A DNA stretch of 64,000 bases, from the NCBI GenBank assembly GCA_946699065.1, contig CAMPDV010000065.1, positions 62,001-126,000 on the forward strand, written 5' to 3'. The position numbers and the translations under genes are program-made. The notes under the pieces are model-generated. The model was not told where the DNA came from. It ran no database searches and saw only the letters and a program-made list of their open reading frames with translations. Origin of the DNA: Loxodes magnus (lineage: Eukaryota; Ciliophora; Karyorelictea; Loxodida; Loxodidae). Below are positions 24,742-35,970 of the stretch, in pieces (position 1 is the first letter of the stretch; every line of letters begins with the position of its first letter).

Positions 24742-25880
24742 TAGAATTTTAAGTAAATTAAAATCAGTTTGACTGAAATAGAATTTTAAGTAAATTAAAA
24801 TAAGATTGACTGAAATAGAATTTTAAGTAAATTAAAATCCGTATGAATGAAAAAGAATTTTAAGTAAATTAAAATAAGTTTGACTGAAATAGAATTTTAA
24901 GTAAATTAAAATCAGTTTGACTGAAATAGAATTTTAAGTAAATTAAAATAAAAGTGACTGAAATAGAATTTAAAGTAAATTAAGATCAGTTTGACTAAAC
25001 TAGAATTTTAAGTAGATTAAAATCAGTTTGACTGAAATAGAATTTTAAGTAAATTAAAATCAGTTTGACTGAAATAGAATTTTAAGTAAATTAAAATCAG
25101 TTTGACTGAAATAGAATTTTAAGTAAATTAAAATAACTTTGACTGAAATAGAATTTTAAGTAAATTAAAATCAGTTTGACTGAAATAGAATTTTAAGTAA
25201 ATTAAGATCAGTTTGACTGAAATAGAATTTTAAGTAAATTAAATTAAGTTTAACTGAAATAGAACTTTAAGTAAATTAAGATCAGTTTGACTGAAATAGA
25301 ATTTTAAGTAAATTAAAATAAGTTTGACTGAAATAGAATTTTAAATAAATTAAAATAAGATTGACTGAAATAGAATTTAAAGTAAATTAAAATCAGTATG
25401 ACAGAATTAGAATTTTAGGTAAATTAAAATCAGTTTGACTGAAATAGAATTTTAAGTAAATTAAGATCAGTTTGACTGAAATAGAATTTAAAGTAAATTA
25501 AAATAAGTTTGACTGAAATAGAATTTTAAATAAATTAAAATAAGTTTGACTGAAATAGAATTTAAAGTAAATTAAAATCAGTATGAATGAAAAAGAATTT
25601 TAAGTAAATTAAAATCAGTTTGACTGAAATAGAATTTTAAGTAAATTAAAATCAGTTTGACTGAAATAGAATTTTAAGTAAATTAAAATAACTTTGACTG
25701 AAATAGAATTTTAAGTAAATTAAAATCAGTTTGACTGAAATAGAATTTTAAGTAAATTAAGATCAGTTTGACTGAAATAGAATTTTAAGTAAATTAAAAT
25801 AAGTTTGACTGAAATAGAATTTTAAGTAAATTAAGATCAGTTTGACTGAAATAGAATTTTAAGTAAATTAAAATCAGTTT

Positions 25881-27021
25881 GACTGAAATAGAATTTTAAG
25901 TAAATTAAGATCAGTTTGACTGAAATAGAATTTTAAGTAAGTTAAAATAAGTGTGACTGAAATAGAAATTTAAGTAAATTAAAATAAGTTTGAATGAAAT
26001 AGAATTTTAAGTAAATTAAAATAAGTTTGACTGAAATAGAATTTTAAGTAAATTAAAATCAGTTTGACTGGAATAGAATTTTAAGTAAATTAAAATCAGT
26101 TTGACTGAAATAGAATTTTAAGTAAATTAAAATAAAAGTGACTGAAATAGAATTTAAAGTAAATTAAGATCAGTTTGACTAAACTAGAATTTTAAGTAGA
26201 TTAAAATCAGTTTGACTGAAATAGAATTTTAAGTAAATTAAGATCAGTTTGACTGAAATAGAATTTTAAGTAAATTAAAATAAGTTTGACTGAAATAGAA
26301 TTTTAAATAAATTAAAATAAGATTGACTGAAATAGAATTTAAAGTAAATTAAAATCAGTATGACAGAATTAGAATTTTAGGTAAATTAAAATCAGTTTGA
26401 CTGAAATAGAATTTTAAGTAAATTAAGATCAGTTTGACTGAAATAGAATTTAAAGTAAATTAAAATAAGTTTGACTGAAATAGAATTTTAAGTAAATTAA
26501 AATAAGTTTGACTGAAATAGAATTTAAAGTAAATTAAAATCAGTATGAATGAAAAAGAATTTTAAGTAAATTAAAATCAGTTTGACTGAAATAGAATTTT
26601 AAGTAAATTAAAATCAGTTTGACTGAAATAGAATTTTAAGTAAATTAAAATAACTTTGACTGAAATAGAATTTTAAGTAAATTAAAATAAGTTTGACTGA
26701 AATAGAATTTTAAGTAAATTAAAATAAGAGTGACTGAAATAGAATTTTAAGTAAATTAAGATCAGTTTGACTGAAATAGAATTTTAAGTAAATTAAAATA
26801 AGTTTGACTGAAATAGAATTTTAAATAAATTAAAATAAGTTTGACTGAAATAGAATTTTAAGTAAATTAAAATCAGTTTGACTGAAATAGAATTTTAAGT
26901 AAATTAAAATAAGAGTGACTGAAATAGAATTTTAAGTAAATTAAAATCAGTTTGACTGAAATAGAATTTTAAGTAAATTAAAATAAGTTTGACTGAAATA
27001 GAATTTTAAGTAAATTAAAAT
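25881..27021 (+). repeat. 1.14-kb sub-block D-iii
   Basis: This is the counterpart of D-i at +3,996 bp, with gtaagtt at 25,937, actaaactag at 26,178 and taggtaa at 26,373. It is 1,591 bp from D-iv. Confidence 0.88.
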
Positions 27022-27471
27022 AAGAGTGACTGAAATAGAATTTTAAGTAAATTAAAATAAGTTTGACTGAAATAGAATTTTAAGTAAATTAAAATCCGTA
27101 TGAATGAAAAAGAATTTAGAGTAAATTAAAATCAGTTTGACTGAAATAGAATTTTAAGTAAATTAAAATAAGTTTGACTGAAATAGAATTTTAAGTAAAT
27201 TAAAATACGTATGAATGAAAAAGAATTTTAAGTAAATTAAAATCAGTTTGACTGAAATAGAATTTTAAGTAAATTAAAATAACTTTGACTGAAATAGAAT
27301 TTTAAGTAAATTAAAATCAGTTTGACTGAAATAGAATTTTAAGTAAATTAAGATCAGTTTGACTGAAATAGAATTTTAAGTAAATTAAAATAAGTTTGAC
27401 TGAAATAGAATTTTAAGTAAATTAAGATCAGTTTGACTGAAATAGAATTTTAAGTAAATTAAAATCAGTTT

Positions 27472-28612
27472 GACTGAAATAGAATTTTAAGTAAATTAAG
27501 ATCAGTTTGACTGAAATAGAATTTTAAGTAAGTTAAAATAAGTGTGACTGAAATAGAAATTTAAGTAAATTAAAATAAGTTTGAATGAAATAGAATTTTA
27601 AGTAAATTAAAATAAGTTTGACTGAAATAGAATTTTAAGTAAATTAAAATCAGTTTGACTGGAATAGAATTTTAAGTAAATTAAAATCAGTTTGACTGAA
27701 ATAGAATTTTAAGTAAATTAAAATAAAAGTGACTGAAATAGAATTTAAAGTAAATTAAGATCAGTTTGACTAAACTAGAATTTTAAGTAGATTAAAATCA
27801 GTTTGACTGAAATAGAATTTTAAGTAAATTAAGATCAGTTTGACTGAAATAGAATTTTAAGTAAATTAAAATAAGTTTGACTGAAATAGAATTTTAAATA
27901 AATTAAAATAAGATTGACTGAAATAGAATTTAAAGTAAATTAAAATCAGTATGACAGAATTAGAATTTTAGGTAAATTAAAATCAGTTTGACTGAAATAG
28001 AATTTTAAGTAAATTAAGATCAGTTTGACTGAAATAGAATTTAAAGTAAATTAAAATAAGTTTGACTGAAATAGAATTTTAAGTAAATTAAAATAAGTTT
28101 GACTGAAATAGAATTTAAAGTAAATTAAAATCAGTATGAATGAAAAAGAATTTTAAGTAAATTAAAATCAGTTTGACTGAAATAGAATTTTAAGTAAATT
28201 AAAATCAGTTTGACTGAAATAGAATTTTAAGTAAATTAAAATAACTTTGACTGAAATAGAATTTTAAGTAAATTAAAATAAGTTTGACTGAAATAGAATT
28301 TTAAGTAAATTAAAATAAGAGTGACTGAAATAGAATTTTAAGTAAATTAAGATCAGTTTGACTGAAATAGAATTTTAAGTAAATTAAAATAAGTTTGACT
28401 GAAATAGAATTTTAAATAAATTAAAATAAGTTTGACTGAAATAGAATTTTAAGTAAATTAAAATCAGTTTGACTGAAATAGAATTTTAAGTAAATTAAAA
28501 TAAGAGTGACTGAAATAGAATTTTAAGTAAATTAAAATCAGTTTGACTGAAATAGAATTTTAAGTAAATTAAAATAAGTTTGACTGAAATAGAATTTTAA
28601 GTAAATTAAAAT
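27472..28612 (+). repeat. 1.14-kb sub-block D-iv
   Basis: This is the counterpart of D-ii at +3,996 bp, with gtaagtt at 27,528, actaaactag at 27,769 and taggtaa at 27,964. Unlike D-ii it keeps the aataagtttg and tttaaag units near 28,100, so it resembles D-i and D-iii more closely at that point. That is a sign of conversion between sub-blocks. Confidence 0.88.
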
Positions 28613-30889
28613 AAGAGTGACTGAAATAGAATTTTAAGTAAATTAAAATAAGATTGACTGAAATAGAATTTTAAGTAAATTAAAATCCGTATGAATGAAA
28701 AAGAATTTAGAGTAAATTAAAATCAGTTTGACTGAAATAGAATTTTAAGTAAATTAAAATAAGTTTGACTGAAATAGAATTTTAAGTAAATTAAAATCAG
28801 TTTGACTGAAATAGAATTTTAAGTAAATTAAAATAAGTTTGACTGAAATAGAATTTTAAGTAAATTAAAATCAGTTTGACTGAAATAGAATTTTAAGTAA
28901 ATTAAAATCCGTATGAATGAAATAGAATTTTAAGTAAATTAAAATCAGTTTGACTGAAATAGAATTTTAAGTAAATTAAAATCAGTTTGACTGAAATAGA
29001 ATTTTAAGTAAATTAAAATAAGTTTGACTGAAATAGAATTTTAAGTAAATTAAAATAACTTTGACTGAAATATAATTTTAAGTAAATTAAATTAAGTTTG
29101 ACTGAAATAGAATTTTAAGTAAATTAAAATAAGTATGACAGAATTAGAATTTTAAGTAAGATAAAATCAGTTTGACTGAAATAGAATTTTAAGTAAATTA
29201 AAATAAGAGTGACTGAAATAGAATTTTAAGTAAATTAAAATCAGTTTGACTGAAATAGAATTTTAAGTAAATTAAAATAAGTTTGACTGAAATAGAATTT
29301 TAAGTAAATTAAAATCAGTTTGACTGAAATAGAATTTTAAGTAAATTAAAATTAGTTTGACTGAAATAGAATTTTAAGCAAATTAAGATCAGTTTGACTG
29401 AATTAGAATTTTAAGTAAATTAAAATAAGATTGACTGAAATAGAATTTTAAGTAAATTAAAATCCGTATGAATGAAAAAGAATTTTAAGTAAATTAAAAT
29501 CAGTTTGACTGAAATAGAATTTTAAGTAAATTAAAATAAGTTTGACTGAAATAGAATTTTAAGTAAATTAAAATACGTATGAATGAAAAAGAATTTTAAG
29601 TAAATTAAAATCAGTTTGACTGAAATAGAATTTTAAGTAAATTAAAATAAGTTTGACTGAAATAGAATTTTAAGTAAATTAAAATACGTATGAATGAAAA
29701 AGAATTTTAAGTAAATTAAAATAAGATTGACTGAAATAGAATTTTAAGTAAATTAAAATACGTATGAATGAAAAAGAATTTACAGTAAATTAAGATCAGT
29801 TTGACTGAAATAGAATTTTAAGTAAATTAAAATAAGTTTGACTGAAATAGAATTTTAAATAAATTAAAATCAGTGTGAATGAAATTGAATTTTAAGTAAA
29901 TTAAGATCAGTTTGACTGAAATAGAATTTAAAGTAAATTAAAATAAGTTTGACTGAAATATAATTTTAAGTAAATTAAAATCAGTTTGACTGAAATAGAA
30001 TTTTAAGTAAATTAAAATAAGAGTGACTGAAATAGAATTTTAAGTAAATTAAGATCAGTTTGACTAAACTAGAATTTTAAGTAGATTAAAATCAGTTTGA
30101 CTGAAATAGAATTTTAAGTAAATTAAGATCAGTTTGACTGAAATAGAATTTTAAGTAAATTAAAATAAGTTTGACTGAAATAGAATTTTAAGTAAATTAA
30201 AATACGTATGAATGAAAAAGAATTTAAAGTAAATTAAAATAAGTTTGACTGAAATAGAATTTTAAGTAAATTAAAATAAGTTTGACTGAAATAGAATTTT
30301 AAGTAAATTAAAATACGTATGAATGAAAAAGAATTTTAAGTAAATTAAGATCAGTTTGACTGAAATAGAATTTAAAGTAAATTAAAATACGTATGAATGA
30401 AAAAGAATTTTAAGTAAATTAAAATAAGATTGACTGAAATAGAATTTTAAGTAAATTAAAATACGTATGAATGAAAAAGAATTTAAAGTAAATTAAAATA
30501 AGTTTGACTGAAATAGAATTTTAAGTAAATTAAAATAACTTTGACTGAAATAGAATTTTAAGTAAATTAAAATCAGTTTGACTGAAATAGAATTTTAAGT
30601 AAATTAAGATCAGTTTGACTGAAATAGAATTTAAAGTAAATTAAAATAAGTTTGACTGAAATATAATTTTAAGTAAATTAAAATCAGTTTGACTGAAATA
30701 GAATTTTAAGTAAATTAAAATAAGAGTGACTGAAATAGAATTTTAAGTAAATTAAGATCAGTTTGACTAAACTAGAATTTTAAGTAGATTAAAATAAGTT
30801 TGACTGAAATAGAATTTTAAGTAAGATAAAATCAGTATGACTGAAACAGAATTTTAAATAAATTAAGATCAGTTTGACTGAAATAGAAT

Positions 30890-31190
30890 TTTAAGTAAAT
30901 TAAATAAAGTTTTACTGAAATAGAATTTTAAGTAAATTAAAATCAGTTTGACTGAAATAGAATTTTAAGTAAATTAAAATAAGTTTGACTGAAATAGAAT
31001 TTTAAGTAAATTAAAATAAGATTGACTGAAATAGAATTTTAAGTAAATTAAAATAAGATTGACTGAAATAGAATTTTAAGTAAATTAAAATCCGTATGAA
31101 TGAAAAAGAATTTTAAGTAAATTAAAATCAGTTTGACTGAAATAGAATTTTAAGTAAATTAAAATCAGTTTGACTGAAATAGAATTTTAA
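30890..31190 (+). repeat. 0.3-kb duplicated block, copy 1 (offset 1,073 bp)
   Basis: The series aaataaagttttactg, cagtttg, aagtttg, aagattg, aagattg, then a cgtatgaatg or agtatgaatg unit recurs 29 units downstream at 31,963. The taaataaag marker lies at 30,901 and 31,974. Confidence 0.75.
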
Positions 31191-31962
31191 GTAAATTAAA
31201 ATCAGTTTGACTGAAATAGAATTTTAAGTAAATTAAAATAACTTTGACTGAAATAGAATTTTAAGTAGATTAAAATCAGTTTGACTGAAATAGAATTTTA
31301 AGTAAATTAAGATCAGTTTGACTGAAATAGAATTTTAAGTAAATTAAAATAAGTTTGACTGAAATAGAATTTTAAGTAAATTAAAATACGTATGAATGAA
31401 AAAGAATTTTAAGTAAATTAAGATCAGTTTGACTGAAATAGAATTTAAAGTAAATTAAAATAAGTTTGACTGAAATAGAATTTTAAGTAAATTAAGATCA
31501 GTTTGACTGAAATAGAATTTAAAGTAAATTAAAATCAGTTTGACTGAAATAGAATTTTAAGTAAATTAAAATAAGAGTGACTGAAATAGAATTTTAAGTA
31601 AATTAAGATCAGTTTGACTAAACTAGAATTTTAAGTAGATTAAAATCAGTTTGACTGAAATAGAATTTTAAGTAAATTAAGATCAGTTTGACTGAAATAG
31701 AATTTTAAGTAAATTAAAATAAGTTTGACTGAAATAGAATTTTAAGTAAATTAAAATCAGTTTGACTGAAATAGAATTTTAAGTAAATTAAAATAAGAGT
31801 GACTGAAATAGAATTTTAAGTAAATTAAAATCAGTTTGACTGAAATAGAATTTTAAGTAAATTAAGATCAGTTTGACTGAAATAGAATTTAAAGTAAATT
31901 AAAATAAGTTTGACTGAAATAGAATTTTAAATAAATTAAAATAAGAGTGACTGAAATAGAAT

Positions 31963-32263
31963 TTTAAGTAAATTAAATAAAGTTTTACTGAAATAGAATT
32001 TTAAGTAAATTAAAATCAGTTTGACTGAAATAGAATTTTAAGTAAATTAAAATAAGTTTGACTGAAATAGAATTTTAAGTAAATTAAAATAAGATTGACT
32101 GAAATAGAATTTTAAGTAAATTAAAATAAGATTGACTGAAATAGAATTTTAAGTAAATTAAAATCAGTATGAATGAAAAAGAATTTTAAGTAAATTAAAA
32201 TCAGTTTGACTGAAATAGAATTTTAAGTAAATTAAAATCAGTTTGACTGAAATAGAATTTTAA
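31963..32263 (+). repeat. 0.3-kb duplicated block, copy 2
   Basis: This is the second copy of 30,890-31,190. The last shared unit reads cagtatgaatgaaaaag here and ccgtatgaatgaaaaag in copy 1, after which the order differs. Confidence 0.75.
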
Positions 32264-35200
32264 GTAAATTAAAATAAGTTTGACTGAAATAGAATTTTAA
32301 GTAAATTAAAATACGTATGAATGAAAAAGAATTTTAAGTAAATTAAAATAAGATTGACTGAAATAGAATTTTAAGTAAATTAAAATACGTATGAATGAAA
32401 AAGAATTTAAAGTAAATTAAAATAAGTTTGACTGAAATAGAATTTTAAGTAAATTAAAATAACTTTGACTGAAATAGAATTTTAAGTAAATTAAAATACG
32501 TATGAATGAAAAAGAATTTTAAGTAAATTAAGATCAGTTTGACTGAAATAGAATTTAAAGTAAATTAAAATAAGTTTGACTGAAATATAATTTTAAGTAA
32601 ATTAAAATCAGTTTGACTGAAATAGAATTTTAAGTAAATTAAAATAAGAGTGACTGAAATAGAATTTTAAGTAAATTAAGATCAGTTTGACTAAACTAGA
32701 ATTTTAAGTAGATTAAAATCAGTTTGACTGAAATAGAATTTTAAGTAAATTAAGATCAGTTTGACTGAAATAGAATTTTAAGTAAATTAAAATAAGTTTG
32801 ACTGAAATAGAATTTTAAGTAAATTAAAATAACTTTGACTGAAATAGAATTTTAAGTAAATTAAAATCAGTTTGACTGAAATAGAATTTTAAGTAAATTA
32901 AGATCAGTTTGACTGAAATAGAATTTTAAGTAAATTAAAATAAGATTGACTGAAATAGAATTTTAAGTAAATTAAAATACGTATGAATGAAAAAGAATTT
33001 AAAGTAAATTAAAATAAGTTTGACTGAAATAGAATTTTAAGTAAATTAAAATCCGTATGAATGAAAGAGAATTTTAAGTAAATTAAAATCAGTTTGACTG
33101 AAATAGAATTTTAAGTAAATTAAGATCAGTTTGACTGAAATAGAATTTAAAGTAAATTAAAATAAGTTTGACTGAAATATAATTTTAAGTAAATTAAAAT
33201 CAGTTTGACTGAAATAGAATTTTAAGTAAATTAAAATAAGAGTGACTGAAATAGAATTTTAAGTAAATTAAGATCAGTTTGACTAAACTAGAATTTTAAG
33301 TAGATTAAAATAAGTTTGACTGAAATAGAATTTTAAGTAAATTAAGATCAGTTTGACTGAAATAGAATTTTAAGTAAATTAAAATAAGTTTGACTGAAAT
33401 AGAATTTTAAATAAATTAAAATAAGTTTGACTGAAATAGAATTTTAAGTAAATTAAAATAAGAGTGACTGAAATAGAATTTTAAGTAAATTAAAATAAGT
33501 TTGACTGAAATAGAATTTTAAGTAAATTAAAATCCGTATGAATGAAAAAGAATTTTAAGTAAATTAAAATCAGTTTGACTGAAATAGAATTTTAAGTAAA
33601 TTAAAATAAGTTTGACTGAAATAGAATTTTAAGTAAATTTAAATACGTATGAATGAAAAAGAATTTTAAGTAAATTAAAATCAGTTTGACTAAACTAGAA
33701 TTTTAAGTAGATTAAAATAAGTTTGACTGAAATAGAATTTTAAGTAAATTAAAATCAGTTTGACTGAAATAGAATTTTAAGTAAATTAAAATAAGTTTGA
33801 CTGAAATAGAATTTTAAGTAAATTAAATAAAGTTTTACTGAAATAGAATTTTAAGTAAATTAAAATCAGTTTGACTGAAATATAATTTTAAGTAAATTAA
33901 ATTAAGTTTAACTGAAATAGAATTTTAAGTAAATTAAAATAAGAGTGACTGAAATAGAATTTTAAGTAAATTAAAATAAGATTGACTGAAATAGAATTTT
34001 AAGTAAATTAAAATCCGTATGAATGAAAAAGAATTTTAAGTAAATTAAAATAAGTTTGACTGAAATAGAATTTTAAGTAAATTAAAATAAGTTTGACTGA
34101 AATAGAATTTTAAGTAAATTAAAATCAGTATGAATGAAAAAGAATTTTAAGTAAATTAAAATCAGTATGAATGAAAAAGAATTTTAAGTAAATTAAAATC
34201 AGTTTGACTGAAATAGAATTTTAAGTAAATTAAAATAAGATTGACTGAAATAGAATTTTAAGTAAATTAAAATCCGTATGAATGAAAAAGAATTTTAAGT
34301 AAATTAAAATCAGTTTGACTGAAATAGAATTTTAAGTAAATTAAAATAAGTTTGACTGAAATAGAATTTTAAGTAAATTAAAATACGTATGAATGAAAAA
34401 GAATTTTAAGTAAATTCAAATCAGTTTGACTGAAATAGAATTTTAAGTAAATTAAAATCAGTTTGACTGAAATAGAATTTTAAGTAAATTAAGATCAGTT
34501 TGACTGAAATAGAATTTTAAATAAATAAAAATCAGTTTGACTGAAATAGAATTTTAAGTAAATTAAAATCCGTATGAATGAAACAGAATTTTAAGTAAAT
34601 TAAAATCAGTTTGACTGAAATAGAATTTTAAGTAAATTAAAATAAGTTTGACTGAAATAGAATTTTAAGTAAATTAAAATACGTATGAATGAAAAAGAAT
34701 TTAAAGTAAATTAAAATAAAATTGACTGAAATAGAATTTTAAGTAAATTAAAATAAGAGTGACTGAAATAGAATTTTAAGTAGATTAAGATCAGTTTGAC
34801 TGAATTAGAATTTTAAGTAAATTAAAATAAGTTTGACTGAAATAGAATTTTAAGTAAATTAAAATACGTATGAATGAAAAAGAATTTTAAGTAAATTAAA
34901 ATCAGTTTGACTGAATTAGAATTTTAAGTAAATTAAAATAAGTATGACTGAAATAGAATTTTAAGTAAATTAAAATAAGTTTGACTGAAATGGAATTTTA
35001 AGTAAATAAAGATCAGTTTGACTGAAATAGAATTTTAAGTAAATTAAAATCAGTTTGACTGAAATAGAATTTTAAGTAAATTAAAATAAATTGACTGAAA
35101 TAGAAATTTAAGTAAATTTTAAAAAGTATGACTGAAATAGAATTTTAAATAAATAAAGATCAGTTTGACTGAAATAGAATTTTAAGTAAATTAAAATAAG

Positions 35201-35457
35201 TTTGACTGAAATAGAATTTTAAGTAAATTAAAATACGTATGAATGAAAAAGAATTTTAAGTAAATTAAAATCAGTTTGACTGAAATAGAATTTTAAGTAA
35301 ATTAAGATCAGTTTGACTGAAATAGAATTTTAAGTAAATTAAAATAAGTTTGACTGAAATAGAATTTTAAGTAAATTAAAATACGTATGAATGAAAAAGA
35401 ATTTAAAGTAAATTAAAATAAGTTTGACTGAAATAGAATTTTAAGTAAATTAAAATA

Positions 35458-35716
35458 ACTTTGACTGAAATAGAATTTTAAGTAAATTAAAATCAGTTTG
35501 ACTGAAATAGAACTTTAAGTAAATTAAGATCAGTTTGACTGAAATAGAATTTTAAGTAAATTAAAATCAGTTTGACTGAAATAGAATTTTAAGTAAATTA
35601 AGATCAGTTTGACTGAAATAGAATTTTAAGTAAATTAAAATAAGTTTGACTGAAATGGAATTTTAAGTAAATAAAGATCAGTTTGACTGAAATAGAATTT
35701 TAAGTAAATTAAAATA
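35458..35716 (+). repeat. 259-bp seven-monomer tandem repeat, unit 1
   Basis: Seven units run from actttgactg through gaactttaag to atggaattttaagtaaataaagatcag. They are repeated directly at 35,717-35,970 (gaacttt at 35,510 and 35,769; atgg at 35,655 and 35,914). The pair was copied with the whole block into 38,710-39,222. Confidence 0.82.
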
Positions 35717-35970
35717 ACTTTGACTGAAATAGAATTTTAAGTAAATTAAAATAAGTTTGACTGAAATAGAACTTTAAGTAAATTAAGATCAGTTTGACTG
35801 AAATAGAATTTTAAGTAAATTAAAATCAGTTTGACTGAAATAGAATTTTAAGTAAATTAAGATCAGTTTGACTGAAATAGAATTTTAAGTAAATTAAAAT
35901 AAGTTTGACTGAAATGGAATTTTAAGTAAATAAAGATCAGTTTGACTGAAATAGAATTTTAAGTAAATTA
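35717..35970 (+). repeat. 259-bp seven-monomer tandem repeat, unit 2
   Basis: This is the second unit of the pair. One unit differs at the junction (aagtttg for cagtttg before gaacttt), and the end passes into a cgtatgaatg unit. The same differences appear in the copy at 39 kb, so the 259-bp duplication is older than the 3.25-kb one. Confidence 0.82.

Larger units (their letters stand above)
24742..28612 (+). repeat. Region D: 3.9-kb higher-order repeat, copy 2
   Basis: This is collinear with 20,672-24,616 but shorter by 74 bp (two units missing near 25,905). The tagagtaaat unit found once in copy 1 (23,121) occurs at 27,117 and also at 28,708, just past the end of this copy. The 1.59-kb series therefore goes a little further on this side than on the other. 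Near-identity over nearly 4 kb implies a recent event or continuing homogenisation. Confidence 0.92.
28613..34496 (+). repeat. Region E: shuffled satellite fragments related to D
   Basis: Units with actaaactag continue (30,063, 30,766, 31,618, 32,690, 33,282 and 33,689), at spacings close to whole numbers of units. They are mostly preceded by a series tataatttt, cagtttg, gagtgactg. cgtatgaatgaaaaag units are especially dense. No block longer than a few hundred bases repeats cleanly, so this part seems broken up by many small exchanges. Confidence 0.85.

Noticed and set aside
35083-35140. Possible element edge at aaataaattgactg followed by aaattttaaaaagtatg
   Set aside because: Both parts align to the monomer with small changes, and the same pair recurs at 36,005, 38,333 and 39,257. 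They are subtypes and not an insertion boundary.
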